From contig NZ_QWEZ01000002.1 of the NCBI RefSeq assembly GCF_003864255.1, forward strand, positions 868,001 to 932,000: a stretch of 64,000 nt of DNA. Reading direction: 5' to 3'. Source of the stretch: Aestuariirhabdus litorea. GTDB lineage: Bacteria; Pseudomonadota; Gammaproteobacteria; Pseudomonadales; Aestuariirhabdaceae. The position numbers and the translations under genes are program-made. Shown here one piece after another: positions 16,743 to 25,816 of this stretch. Below the pieces are notes generated by a model. The model searched no databases, had not been told where the DNA came from, and saw only the letters and a list, made by a program, of their open reading frames with translations. Position 1 is the stretch's first letter. The number at the start of each line of letters is the position of its first letter.

Positions 16743-19700
16743 ATGTATCTCAAGCGTTTTGTGTTTATCAACTGGGGCAATGTGCCGGCCACCGAGTTCG
16801 AGATGGGACCGGTCAACCTGCTCTCCGGTGCCTCGGGCAGTGGCAAGACCACCGCCGCCGATGCCATCCAGACCATTATGACGGCGGCCAAGAACAACCT
16901 CTTCAACTATAACCCCGGGCAGGATGAGACTACCCAGAAGGGGCGTGGTGGCAAGCAGGTGCGGACCCTGGCCTCCTACGTGCTCGGTTGCGACGATGGC
17001 AGCTTCGCACGCCCCTGGCGCTGTGATGGGTTCCTGGCGGCGGTGTTTTACCCTACCCAGGGGGAGGAGGCGGCGCCCTTTACTGCCCTCATCGGGGTAC
17101 GCGCCGATTACGATACCGCAGGCAAGCAGCCGGTAGCACGTGAGATAGAGTCACGTTATTTCATTGTTCCCAACGAGCAGCTGTGCAAGCAGGATTTTTT
17201 CCGTACCCCCGAGCAGCTGTTTACCCTCGACGAGCTGCCGGCCAGATTGCAGCAGCGTTTTGGCAAGCGCGCGGTTGAGGAGTTCAGTACTAAAAAATCC
17301 TACCTGGGTAGGCTGTACGGTGCCCTGCGCGGTCGCGACGGCTCCGTTAGTGAGCGTGAATCACATAATGCTGCGCGCGCTTTTTCCCGCTTCATGGCTT
17401 ACAAGCCGGTGGGTTCCATTACCGACTTCGTCGCCCAGGAAATCCTCGAGCCGAGGGAGCTTGGAGAAGCGATTCGTTCGGTCTCCACCATGATGAAGAC
17501 CATCAATGGCATGGAGGCGGATGCGCGGCGTATTCAGCAGGAGATCGGGCGCCTGGATGCCGCTGCCCTGCTCAGTGAGCGCTACCTCAGCGAATGGGTG
17601 CGCTGCAATACCCTGCGTTATACCGAAGCCAAAGTGGAGTACCTGCAGGTCCAGCAGCAGTACCTCAAGGAAAAGCAGCGTCAGCAGGCGTTGCGTGACG
17701 CCCTCGAGGAAAATGGCCAGCAGGCGGGCCGGGTGGAGGCGCAGCAGCAACGCCTCCAGCAGCAGCTGATCCGGCTGGAGGCGCGGCGTATGGGCAACCC
17801 CGAGTTGCAGCGCAAGGATGAGCTTCAGCAGGGTCGGGAGCAGGCACAGAAGCAGCTGGTCGCGGAGGCGCTGGAGTTGTTGAGCGAAGATAGCCTGCTC
17901 AATGCCAACCTGGATGCGGCGGTGCTGCAGCAACAGGTGCTGGCGGATAAGGTGCTGCGCGAACAGCTGGAGCTGGGGGGGTTATACGAACAGGCGCAGC
18001 AGTTGCTGGAGCTGGGGGGCAATGGCCTCGACTACACCCTCCTGCAACACCAGGACTGGGTCGATATGGCACCGCTGGAGAGCCAGCTGCAACAGGCCCG
18101 CCAGCTACAGCGGGTGCATGGCCAGCTGGCCGCGATGGTAACCGGTGAAGACTCCCCGTTGCCGCGCCTGCAGCGCTACAGTGGCCAGCGGGAGGAGCAG
18201 TGGCAGCGGCTCAACAATCAGCGCAAGCAGCTGGAGCGGGATATCAGCAACCTGCAACACACCCAGCAGGTGCGTTACCCACGGGCGGTGTCCGAGGCCC
18301 TGCAGGCGATTCGTGAACAGTGCCCCGAGGCCGATCCCAAGGTGCTGTGCGAGTTTGTCGAGGTGGTCGATGCCGACTGGCAGGCCGCTATTGAGGGTTA
18401 CCTCGGGGGCAATCGTTTTGGCCTGATTGTGGAGCCCGACTACGAAGCGCGTGCCATCGAGATCGTGCGGGCCATGAAGGGGCGCAGCAGTGCCAAGGTG
18501 ATCCAGGGCAGCAAGGCCCGAGAGGACGCCGCTCGCCAGCCATCGCCAGCGGCGGACTCGATCATCCAGCTGATGGAGTTCGGTCACCGGGTGGCGCAGG
18601 ATTACCTTATGGCCAGTTACGGCAGCGTCCAGCAGGTGAGGAGTGCGGAGCAACTGCGCCACTGTCGTCGTGGCCTCACTGCGTCGGGGATGGCATCGGG
18701 TAACTACAGCCTGTGGCGTTGCGACCTGGATGATGGCGAACTGGTGTTCGGCAAGGCAGCCCGCCAGCGCGCCCTGGCGGCCAAGCAGCAGCAACTGCTG
18801 GAGCTGCAACAGCAGGTGGAGGTGGCGCGCCAGGCCAACGAGCGGCTGGAGCAGTTGCAGGGCTCCCTGGCGCGGATTCGCCCCTTGCGGGTAGCCGACC
18901 GGATCGAGGCGATGATCGCCCACCAAAACCGCGTTGTGCAGCTCGAAAGCCAGCTTGGCGGGCTCGATCTCAAGGATCATGAGGGCCTTGAGCAGGAGCT
19001 GGGAACGCTGCGTGAACGGGTGCGGGAGTGCGAACAGCAGCTGCTCAACCAGCGCGAGGGGCGTGGCCGAGACCAGCAGCAGCTGGAGCAGGTGGAACAG
19101 TCCCTGAAACGCTTTGCCGACCGCCAGGAACGCCTGCTCGAAGGGGTCGAGCAACGGGAAGCGGACCTGATGGAGGTGGCCAGCCACCTGCCTGGCTGCC
19201 ACCCCGAACAGCTGCTCAGTGCCGCCGACCAGGAGGCCCAGGGGGCGAGTGTCGAACGCCTGCGGCAGGAGAGCGAAGGGGCCCTGCGGGAGCTGCGGCA
19301 CCTGTGCAGTGAGCTGGTACAACAGGTGCGTGAGCACAACCAGCACTGCCTGCCGGGGGACGCGGTCTACCTCATGATCGAGGGTTCGGACGAGCCCGAT
19401 GCGCGGTTGTTTGCCCGTATCAGCAAGATCCACCGCGAACTGGAGCTGGTGAGCAGCAAGCTCAAGGGCAATGTGCTGGTGGAAAAGCGTGATCGTATCA
19501 GCAGCCTCAAGCGCAAGTTCGACGACACCTTTATCGACCACCTGTGCGGGGCGATCCACCAGTCCATTGCCGACGGCAAGCAGGTGCTGGAAGATCTCAA
19601 CGACGAGCTGCGTCATCACAGCTTCGGTCACGAGCAGGAGGTTTACGAGTTCCGCTGGCAGTGGATTCCGGAGTACCGCGAGTACTGGCGCTTCTTCGAG

Positions 19701-20372
19701 GAGGTGCGGCAGATCCCGGTGGGGGATGGCGGTAGCCTGTTTGCCAGCGAGCTGCCGGAGTCGCTGAAGCGGGTCCGGGATCGCCTGGTGGCGATGCTGC
19801 TGGATGAGGATGAGGGCAAGGCCCTGCGGGAGCTGGAGCGGATCGCGGATTACCGTAACTACCGCAGCTACGAGATCGTCAAGAAGATCGAGGGTAAGGC
19901 GGATATCCTCCTCAGCCAGTACGGCACCGGCAGCGGCGGGCAGCTGGAAACCCCGGCCTATGTGATTCGGGCGGCGGCCATCACCTCGGCGCTGCAGTTT
20001 AACCAGGGCACCAGCCACCTGCGCATGGTGTTGGTGGATGAGGCCTTCTCCAAAATGGATGAGGCGCGCTCGCGGGCGGTGCTTGAGTACCTGACCCAGA
20101 GCCTGGGTCTGCAGGTGATCTTTATCATGCCCTCCAAGGCGTCGGGCCCCTTTATGGACATGGTGAGCAACCAGTTTGTGTTTGCCAAGGCGCCCACCGA
20201 CCAGCCCGCCCGGGGCAGCCAGCTCAACACTCGCGTGTTTGTGGACCGCAAGGAGTTGAACCGGGACCGGATCAAGGCGCTGTGGGAGAATCACCGGCGC
20301 ACCATTCGCCACCAGGCCAGCCTCGATTTTATGGAGACGGTGCTGGCGGAGGAGGCGGCCGAACTGGCCTAG
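16743..20372 (+). CDS. mksB: MksB SMC-like condensin ATPase (JetC family)
   Basis: The 1209-residue SMC-type ATPase has the Walker A GASGSGKTT at 29-37, two long Gln-rich coiled-coil arms (~280-520 and ~640-880) around a hinge-like segment (~520-640), a divergent signature GSGGQLETPAYV at about 1065, and the Walker B MVLVDEAFSKMDE at about 1097. This layout fits MksB/JetC of the MukBEF-like complexes. It closes the mksF-mksE-mksB operon. No gene for the MksG/JetD topoisomerase-fold nuclease follows; the next genes are a DUF1289 protein and arfB. Chromosome condensation is therefore more likely than full Wadjet plasmid defence, unless a nuclease is encoded elsewhere. Confidence 0.9.
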   Translation: MYLKRFVFINWGNVPATEFEMGPVNLLSGASGSGKTTAADAIQTIMTAAKNNLFNYNPGQDETTQKGRGGKQVRTLASYVLGCDDGSFARPWRCDGFLAAVFYPTQGEEAAPFTALIGVRADYDTAGKQPVAREIESRYFIVPNEQLCKQDFFRTPEQLFTLDELPARLQQRFGKRAVEEFSTKKSYLGRLYGALRGRDGSVSERESHNAARAFSRFMAYKPVGSITDFVAQEILEPRELGEAIRSVSTMMKTINGMEADARRIQQEIGRLDAAALLSERYLSEWVRCNTLRYTEAKVEYLQVQQQYLKEKQRQQALRDALEENGQQAGRVEAQQQRLQQQLIRLEARRMGNPELQRKDELQQGREQAQKQLVAEALELLSEDSLLNANLDAAVLQQQVLADKVLREQLELGGLYEQAQQLLELGGNGLDYTLLQHQDWVDMAPLESQLQQARQLQRVHGQLAAMVTGEDSPLPRLQRYSGQREEQWQRLNNQRKQLERDISNLQHTQQVRYPRAVSEALQAIREQCPEADPKVLCEFVEVVDADWQAAIEGYLGGNRFGLIVEPDYEARAIEIVRAMKGRSSAKVIQGSKAREDAARQPSPAADSIIQLMEFGHRVAQDYLMASYGSVQQVRSAEQLRHCRRGLTASGMASGNYSLWRCDLDDGELVFGKAARQRALAAKQQQLLELQQQVEVARQANERLEQLQGSLARIRPLRVADRIEAMIAHQNRVVQLESQLGGLDLKDHEGLEQELGTLRERVRECEQQLLNQREGRGRDQQQLEQVEQSLKRFADRQERLLEGVEQREADLMEVASHLPGCHPEQLLSAADQEAQGASVERLRQESEGALRELRHLCSELVQQVREHNQHCLPGDAVYLMIEGSDEPDARLFARISKIHRELELVSSKLKGNVLVEKRDRISSLKRKFDDTFIDHLCGAIHQSIADGKQVLEDLNDELRHHSFGHEQEVYEFRWQWIPEYREYWRFFEEVRQIPVGDGGSLFASELPESLKRVRDRLVAMLLDEDEGKALRELERIADYRNYRSYEIVKKIEGKADILLSQYGTGSGGQLETPAYVIRAAAITSALQFNQGTSHLRMVLVDEAFSKMDEARSRAVLEYLTQSLGLQVIFIMPSKASGPFMDMVSNQFVFAKAPTDQPARGSQLNTRVFVDRKELNRDRIKALWENHRRTIRHQASLDFMETVLAEEAAELA

Positions 20373-20534
20373 GCCCCCGGCATCTGAGACGGCCGCGATG
20401 CCGCTGGTGATGCGGTTGGGGTCCGGTATAATGGTGGCAAATTAACTGAGTAAAATGGTCGGCTGAAGCGGGTGCGTTCGCTACCCGCAAGGCCCAGGAT
20501 CGGGCGTTTTGCCCCTTTGAGGTTGGAGTTGAGT

Positions 20535-20765
20535 ATGAAGTTTTCCCCCTGCATCAGTGAGTGTGTCAAGGATGAGCCGGTGTGCAGCGGCTGCGGTCGC
20601 TCACGGGAAGAGATCAACGGCAGCAAGGCGCTGGTGCAGGAGCTGGTCGACTTTATGGAGCGCATGGAGTACGACAACCCGGAGGAGTTTCTGGAGGTGA
20701 TCCGCACCAAGGCACTCAAGAAGTACAGCGCCCTGCAGGCGATCAAACAGTCCCGGAGCGCCTGA
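20535..20765 (+). CDS. DUF1289 domain protein
   Basis: The 76-residue protein opens with the DUF1289 cysteine signature: Cys6 and Cys10 (CISEC) and Cys17 and Cys20 (CSGCGRS), followed by REEI and a helical tail. The four cysteines suggest a small metal-binding (probably zinc) knuckle. The ATG follows GGAG at 20525-20528. A TATAAT at 20427-20432 may be its -10 element. The function of the family is unknown. It is followed closely by arfB. Confidence 0.88.
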   Translation: MKFSPCISECVKDEPVCSGCGRSREEINGSKALVQELVDFMERMEYDNPEEFLEVIRTKALKKYSALQAIKQSRSA

Positions 20766-20771
20766 GTCGCT

Positions 20772-21188
20772 GTGCCTTTGGTGATCTCCAATACGGTCGT
20801 CCTCGCTGACAGCGAGTGGGAGGTTACTGCGGTGCGGGCTCAGGGGGCAGGCGGCCAAAACGTTAACAAGGTATCGACGGCGATCCACCTGCGCTTCGAT
20901 ATTAACGCCTCCTCGCTGCCTCCCTTCTACAAGGAGCGGTTGCTGGCGCTGAGCGACAGCCGTATCTCCCGGGAAGGGGTGATCGTGATCAAGGCGCAGC
21001 AGCACCGCACCCAGGAGCGCAACCGCGAGGATGCCCTCGAGCGGCTGCAGCAGCTGATCCAGAATGCAGTCAAAACTCCCAAGCGCCGCATCGCCACCAA
21101 GCCCACCCGCGGTTCCCAGCAGCGACGGCTGGAGCAGAAATCCCAGCGCTCGGCGATCAAGTCGGGGCGCAGTAAGAAGGAGTGGTAG
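20772..21188 (+). CDS. arfB: Alternative ribosome-rescue factor ArfB (peptidyl-tRNA hydrolase)
   Basis: The 138-residue protein is ArfB/YaeJ, which releases peptides from ribosomes stalled at truncated mRNA ends. The catalytic GGQ is at 27-29 in [20 protein letters not shown], and the Lys/Arg-rich C-terminal tail ([20 protein letters not shown]) that enters the empty mRNA channel is present. Translation starts at GTG 20772. The tail separates it from release factors RF1 and RF2. It starts six bases after the DUF1289 gene. Confidence 0.96.
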   Translation: MPLVISNTVVLADSEWEVTAVRAQGAGGQNVNKVSTAIHLRFDINASSLPPFYKERLLALSDSRISREGVIVIKAQQHRTQERNREDALERLQQLIQNAVKTPKRRIATKPTRGSQQRRLEQKSQRSAIKSGRSKKEW

Positions 21189-21300
21189 CGGCGCTGGCGA
21201 GGTCGGGAGGGGTATCCGGGTGTACCGCTTAGCCGTTACCGGGGAGCGCATTGAACAGCGAGTGGGTGCCTGTGCATGGCAGCCCTTTAACTCCGGGGTA

Positions 21301-21510
21301 TTAATCCATTAGCCGATACTGAACCAGCAGCCTGAGAATTTCGTGATCGCTGGTGGCATCCTGCAGCGATTGGTTAAAGTCTCTGCGCTGCGGCAGCAGA
21401 ATATTAAACTGCTCTTTGAGCAAAGTGCTTACCTGCTTGTCGTCATCGGGGTTGATCGGCTGTTTGGCGTACGCACAGATGCGTTGAAGTAAAAACTCTT
21501 TACTGGACAT
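21301..21510 (-). CDS. Small hypothetical protein (69 aa)
   Basis: A soluble, mostly helical 69-residue protein beginning MSSKEFLLQRICAYA and ending LVQYRLMD. It has a plausible GGAAA ribosome site before the ATG at 21510. Codon use resembles a coding region more than the AT-richer DNA upstream. I do not recognise a family. It is convergent with arfB. Confidence 0.6.
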   Translation of the reverse strand: MSSKEFLLQRICAYAKQPINPDDDKQVSTLLKEQFNILLPQRRDFNQSLQDATSDHEILRLLVQYRLMD

Positions 21511-22328
21511 GTTTTTCCATCGCAGAGATCCGGGATCTCTGGTTAAAGGGTTGAACCGGGCTCGGAACGGGACCGGCCAGGTGCTGAGTATGGGCAGGAG
21601 GTGTCGGGACTGAAAAACGATACCGCTGCGGGTGTGAAATGAACTCTCGATTTAGCGCTGGGCTATTTCGCTTCGATCGCCCCCGGCATTTTTTAATGCG
21701 CGGGGTTGAGCATGACAGGATGTTCCTCCTGCCCCAACCGAAATTTTTTCGCCCCTCCACGAAAACGCAGGCCGGGGTTTTGTCGACCCCCCCAAACCCT
21801 GGGCCTATAAGGGCTTTACCCCGCACTATGGCGCATCTGCGCAAGGGGCTAGGTACTATCCGGTATGCCGGATGAAAGCTTCTATGACGCACATCATTAC
21901 TTGCTGATTCGGCCTGGAAAACCGGTTTGAATGTTGATCGACTCGATCTAATGTTTGCCCACTTAACGCGGTTCAATGGTTTACACCCTGAGTTTTACCT
22001 TGCCGTGATGGTCGCCCGGTTGCACCGGCCAGGTGTCGGTTTGTTGTTTTTTACTTCAAGCAAGCATCTCGATATTGCCCGTACATTTTTATATCTCCCC
22101 TGCCCGGATAGGGGTCCGGGGAGGCTGTATTGGTGATGCGGATAGAGCAACGCTATGTAAACAACCCAAATTGCCCCCAAGCAATTTAATTATGAACCCA
22201 GGCCCTGATCTGATCCTTTGCATGGAGGTTCGTAGAGCAGGGTTTTTGGGCCTCACCTGAGATTCATTGTAAACCCGGTCAACCGAAGGCCGCGTCAAAA
22301 CAGGGTCTCAAATAGGAGAAATGCGGAT
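21511..22328. other. 818-base non-coding stretch with two hairpins
   Basis: No convincing gene is seen here; short frames lack ribosome sites and family features. Base composition is lower in GC than its neighbours. Two inverted repeats stand out: ATCCGG-TATG-CCGGAT at 21858-21873, and a GC-rich nested hairpin at 22095-22123 (CTCCCC...CCCGGA/TCCGGG...GAG) without a T-run. It ends in AGGAGA at 22314-22319, the ribosome site of the triple-RidA gene. It may hold that gene's promoter and a long leader. Confidence 0.5.
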
Positions 22329-23564
22329 ATGAGTGCCAACATCATTAAAGTGTCCAGAAATACGGGGAATGCCCCCCTGAGTTCCGTATCCACTCAAACG
22401 GTGGCTTTTTCTCACTACAACAATATTTCAGCGCAACTCCCGCTTACCCCTGAAAAGGGTGAGCTGGTTGCCGGTGGTATAAAGGCGCAGGCAAAGCAGT
22501 GTCTGGAAAACATTAAAGCCATCGTCGAAAGCATCGACCATGTTATGGACGATGTGGTTAAAATCACGGTATTCGTTAAGAATATTTCAGATCTTGCTGC
22601 AGTCGACGAGGTTTATACAGGCTTCTTCAAGGAGGCTCTTCCTACCCGCACGGCCGTTGCCGTCGCTGCCCTGCCGCTGCAGGGTGCATTGGTACAAATG
22701 GATGCACTGATTTCAAACGGTGAGGGTACTGCACCCCAGGCACCCAGTCCGCTGGTAAAGGTTTCCCGCAATACGGATGCTGCCCCTATAAGTGCAGTAT
22801 CGACCCAGACGGTTGCCTTCTCCCATTACAACAATCTCTCTTCGCAGCTGCCGATTGATCCCGCTACCGGCGAACTGGTTGCGGGTGGGGTAAAGGAGCA
22901 GACCGCTCAGTGCTTGAGCAACATTAAAGCGGTTCTGGAAAGTATCGGCCATGTCATGGGCGATATCGTTAAAACCACCCTATTTGTTAAAAATATCTCC
23001 GATATAGATGCGGTCAACGAAGTCTGTGCGAGCTTTTTTCCGAACTATGTTCCAGCCCGTTCCATCGTTAACGTTTCAGGGCTGGCTATGGATGCTTTGG
23101 TGCAAATTGATACCGTGGTGTCACACGGAGATGGTACGCCGCCTCAGCTGCCCGAAGACAGCCGTCTTATCGTCATAGAGGCCAGCAATACCCAAAATGC
23201 GCCCCAGGCACCCTGCTCGCACACGGTTGCTTTTTCTCATTACAACCATATTGCCGCTCAATTACCTGTGGACGCCGCAACGGGTGAAATGGTCGCGGGT
23301 GATATAAAGGCGCAGGCCCGGCAATGCCTTAACAATATCAAGGCGATCGTGGAAAGTGTCGATCACGTTATTGACGATACCGTTAAGGTCAATATCCAGC
23401 TTAAAAATATCGATGACCTGGATGCGGTCAACGAAGTCTATACCAGCTTCTTTAAGGGGGAGCTTCCCGCGAGAACGGTGGTCGGGGTTGCGGCCATTCC
23501 GATGAATGCTCTGGTACAAATGGACGCCGTTGTTTCCAACTGTGAAGGTACGCCGCCAGCCTAA
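22329..23564 (+). CDS. Triple RidA-domain fusion protein
   Basis: The 411-residue protein is three tandem copies of one RidA (YjgF/YER057c/UK114) domain, at about 1-132, 140-270 and 280-411. Each copy repeats TVAFSHYNN, QLP, G(E)LVAGG-K-QA-QCL-NIKA, D-VVK and a C-terminal ALVQMD. The arginine equivalent to the RidA substrate arginine (E. coli Arg105) is kept in all three: Arg107, Arg244, Arg382. The Glu usually found in the I/V-E motif is Asp (125, 261, 399). Single-domain RidA proteins are trimers, so this chain could fold as a one-chain trimer. RidA enzymes hydrolyse reactive imines or enamines; substrate here unknown. AGGAGA lies nine bases before ATG. GC content and codon use (AGA, AAT) differ from neighbours, which suggests transfer. 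Confidence 0.9.
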   Translation: MSANIIKVSRNTGNAPLSSVSTQTVAFSHYNNISAQLPLTPEKGELVAGGIKAQAKQCLENIKAIVESIDHVMDDVVKITVFVKNISDLAAVDEVYTGFFKEALPTRTAVAVAALPLQGALVQMDALISNGEGTAPQAPSPLVKVSRNTDAAPISAVSTQTVAFSHYNNLSSQLPIDPATGELVAGGVKEQTAQCLSNIKAVLESIGHVMGDIVKTTLFVKNISDIDAVNEVCASFFPNYVPARSIVNVSGLAMDALVQIDTVVSHGDGTPPQLPEDSRLIVIEASNTQNAPQAPCSHTVAFSHYNHIAAQLPVDAATGEMVAGDIKAQARQCLNNIKAIVESVDHVIDDTVKVNIQLKNIDDLDAVNEVYTSFFKGELPARTVVGVAAIPMNALVQMDAVVSNCEGTPPA

Positions 23565-23651
23565 GGCGGGTGATGCCAGTGCTATCAGGCGTTTTGATGG
23601 CATCGTGAAACTACGGGTGTTCAGGCCACCCGCCTGCGCCCGGATGCTTGA

Positions 23652-23693
23652 GGGCAGCGCGATACCTCGTCGGGTTTATCGCGCTGCCCTTTT
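23652..23693 (+). terminator. Strong Rho-independent terminator after the triple RidA gene
   Basis: A perfect 13-bp inverted repeat, GGGCAGCGCGATA with TATCGCGCTGCCC, brackets a 12-base loop and is followed by four T. Confidence 0.9.
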
Positions 23694-23799
23694 AGTCAGG
23701 GGCAGGCGCTGCCGTCACAATGTGAGAAATGATCGCTAAGGGGGGTTGTGGCTCAGGTGGCTTGCGGCAGGCGCTTCAATCCATCCGCATCGGTGGCCG

Positions 23800-25179
23800 C
23801 TACTGGACGATGCGAACCTTGAAGCGACGGCCCTTGATCTTGCCGTTGATCAATCGACCCAGGGCGCGGTTGGCGCTGTTGCGGCGAATCGCCACGAAGG
23901 CCACTCGGTCGAGGATATTGATCTTGCCCACCTCTGAGCTGTCGATACCGGCTTCACCGGTCAGGGCGCCCAGGATATCGCCGGGACGCACCTTGTCCTT
24001 GCGGCCACCGGCGATGCAGAGGGTGACCATCTCCGCCACCAGGGGTGCCTCCTCTTCCTGCAACTCCTGCAGCTCTCCGAGGGGCAGCGGCTGTCCGAAA
24101 TACTCCTCGATCGCCTTCACCCGGTGGCCCTCACGGTCGCCGTAGAGACTGAGGGCAAGCCCCTCCCTGCCGGCGCGGCCGGTACGCCCGATGCGGTGCA
24201 CATAGGTTTCTGCGCTGTGGGGCAGGTCGAAGTTTACCACCGCTGCCAGGTTGCTGATGTCGAGTCCGCGGGCGGCCACATCGGTGGCAACCAGGATCGA
24301 GCAGCTGCCATTGGCGAACAGCACCAGTGCCTGGTCGCGCGCCTTCTGCTCCATGTCGCCGTGCAGGGGGGCCGCACTGTAACCGCTCTGGGTCAGGTAA
24401 CTGCACACCTCCTCGCACTGCTGCTTGGTGTTGCAGAACACCACGCAGGAGGCGGGCCGGTAGTGACCCAACAGTTTGACCAGTAGCGGGTTCTTGTTGC
24501 GGTTATCCACCGGGAAGCGCCACTGCTGGATCTGGCTGTGGCTGTGCACCGACTCCACACTGACTTCGACCGGCTGCCGCTGGAAGCGAGTGCTCAGGGT
24601 GCGGATCTCATCTGGGTAGGTGGCGGAGAAGAGCAGGGTCTGGCGCTGCCCGGGGATCGCCTCGATGATCCCCTCGATCGCCTCGATAAAGCCCATGTCG
24701 AGCATACGGTCGGCTTCGTCCAGTACGAGAGTGGAGACGGCATCCAGCTGCAGGGTGCCTTTGCGCAGGTGGTCCGCGATACGCCCGGGCGTGCCTACCA
24801 CCACATGGGCACCGTGCTCCAGCGAGCCGATCTGGGGGCCGATCGGCTGGCCGCCGCAGAGGGTGATGATCTTCAGGTTCGGCTGGAAGCGGGCCAGGCG
24901 CCGCAGCTCATTGGCGACCTGGGTGCTGAGTTCGCGGGTAGGACAGAGCACCAGCGCCTGCACCCGGAACATCGGTGGCTTGAGTCGCAGCAGCAGGCTG
25001 ATGCCGAAGGCGGCGGTTTTGCCGCTGCCGGTTTTGGCCTGGGCGATCAGGTCTTTGCCCGCCAGGGCGTGGGGGATCGCCTGTGCCTGGATGGGGGTCA
25101 TCTGCAGGTAGTCAAGCTGTTGCAGGGTGGTGAGCAGCGCTGGTGGCAGCGGCAGGCGGGAGAAGGCGGTATCGGACAC
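23800..25179 (-). CDS. dbpA: ATP-dependent RNA helicase DbpA
   Basis: The 459-residue DEAD-box helicase has the Q motif, AKTGSGKTAAFG (motif I), PTRELSTQ (Ia), TPGRIADHL (Ib), DEAD (II), SAT (III), and HRIGRTGRAGREG (VI). The C-terminal ~75 residues are the DbpA RNA-binding domain (VTLCIAGGRKDKVRPGDILG...), which targets 23S rRNA hairpin 92 and separates DbpA from other DEAD proteins. Overall it aligns closely with E. coli DbpA by memory. It acts in 50S subunit assembly. Confidence 0.96.
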   Translation of the reverse strand: MSDTAFSRLPLPPALLTTLQQLDYLQMTPIQAQAIPHALAGKDLIAQAKTGSGKTAAFGISLLLRLKPPMFRVQALVLCPTRELSTQVANELRRLARFQPNLKIITLCGGQPIGPQIGSLEHGAHVVVGTPGRIADHLRKGTLQLDAVSTLVLDEADRMLDMGFIEAIEGIIEAIPGQRQTLLFSATYPDEIRTLSTRFQRQPVEVSVESVHSHSQIQQWRFPVDNRNKNPLLVKLLGHYRPASCVVFCNTKQQCEEVCSYLTQSGYSAAPLHGDMEQKARDQALVLFANGSCSILVATDVAARGLDISNLAAVVNFDLPHSAETYVHRIGRTGRAGREGLALSLYGDREGHRVKAIEEYFGQPLPLGELQELQEEEAPLVAEMVTLCIAGGRKDKVRPGDILGALTGEAGIDSSEVGKINILDRVAFVAIRRNSANRALGRLINGKIKGRRFKVRIVQ

Positions 25180-25296
25180 GGGATGCTCTGGCAGGGTAGG
25201 GAAGGCGCCATTGTAGCAGAGTCGCGGCTAAAGCCTTATTGCGGATATCTGTAAAGGGGCAGGCAGCTGCTAAAATGGACGAAGGAGGATTTCACT

Positions 25297-25707
25297 ATGC
25301 TGGTGACCGTTGCACGCTACTCCTTCCCCTACGAAGCCCAGATCGCCCGCGCCCGCCTGCAGGCCCAGGGCATTGAGGCTTACGTGGCCGACGAGCACAC
25401 CATCAACATGCAATGGCTTTACTCGGACGCCCTCGGTGGGGTCAAGGTACAGGTGGTGGTGGAGGATCTGGAGCAGGCGCGCTCGATCCTCGCCGAGGAC
25501 CTCTCCTGTGAGCTGGAAGCCGGGCTCGAACTTCCCGACCCACCCTCCCCCTGCTGCCAGGGCTGTGGTAGCCCGCACCTGGAGCCCTATGGCCATAAAA
25601 CCTCGCTGTTTCTGGTGTTGTTGAGCTGGCGGATCGGCTGGTCCGCCCCCCACAGCCTGCGCTGCCGCGACTGCGGGGCGGTGGAGCCCTACCTGCCGCC
25701 GCGTTAG
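25297..25707 (+). CDS. DUF2007 domain protein with zinc-ribbon-like tail
   Basis: The 136-residue protein begins with a DUF2007 (putative signal-transducing) fold: VARYSFPYEAQIARARLQAQGIEAYVADEHT and VVVEDLEQARSIL. A zinc-ribbon-like pair follows: CCQGCGSPH at ~84-92 and LRCRDCGAVEP near residue 121-131, with a hydrophobic stretch (SLFLVLLSWRIGW) between them. AAGGAGG precedes the ATG. The role of the family is unknown. Confidence 0.85.
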   Translation: MLVTVARYSFPYEAQIARARLQAQGIEAYVADEHTINMQWLYSDALGGVKVQVVVEDLEQARSILAEDLSCELEAGLELPDPPSPCCQGCGSPHLEPYGHKTSLFLVLLSWRIGWSAPHSLRCRDCGAVEPYLPPR

Positions 25708-25816
25708 GGGTGGGTGACCGGCCCGCGATGCCCTCCGCGATCCAATGCCCCTGCCCGGGGTAAGGTAAAAACGTGGTAAAGTGGTGGCCCTCACCGGTTG
25801 CTAACGGACTCCCCCT

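Noticed and set aside
18105-20312. 735-codon open frame on the minus strand
   Set aside because: Antisense shadow of mksB with no recognisable domain.
20373-21300. A search for MksG/JetD after mksB
   Set aside because: Only a DUF1289 protein and arfB are present; neither strand has a frame of 350-400 residues with topoisomerase-primase-like residues.
21639-21875. 78-codon frame in the gap before the triple RidA gene
   Set aside because: No ribosome site, biased composition, and no resemblance to a known protein.
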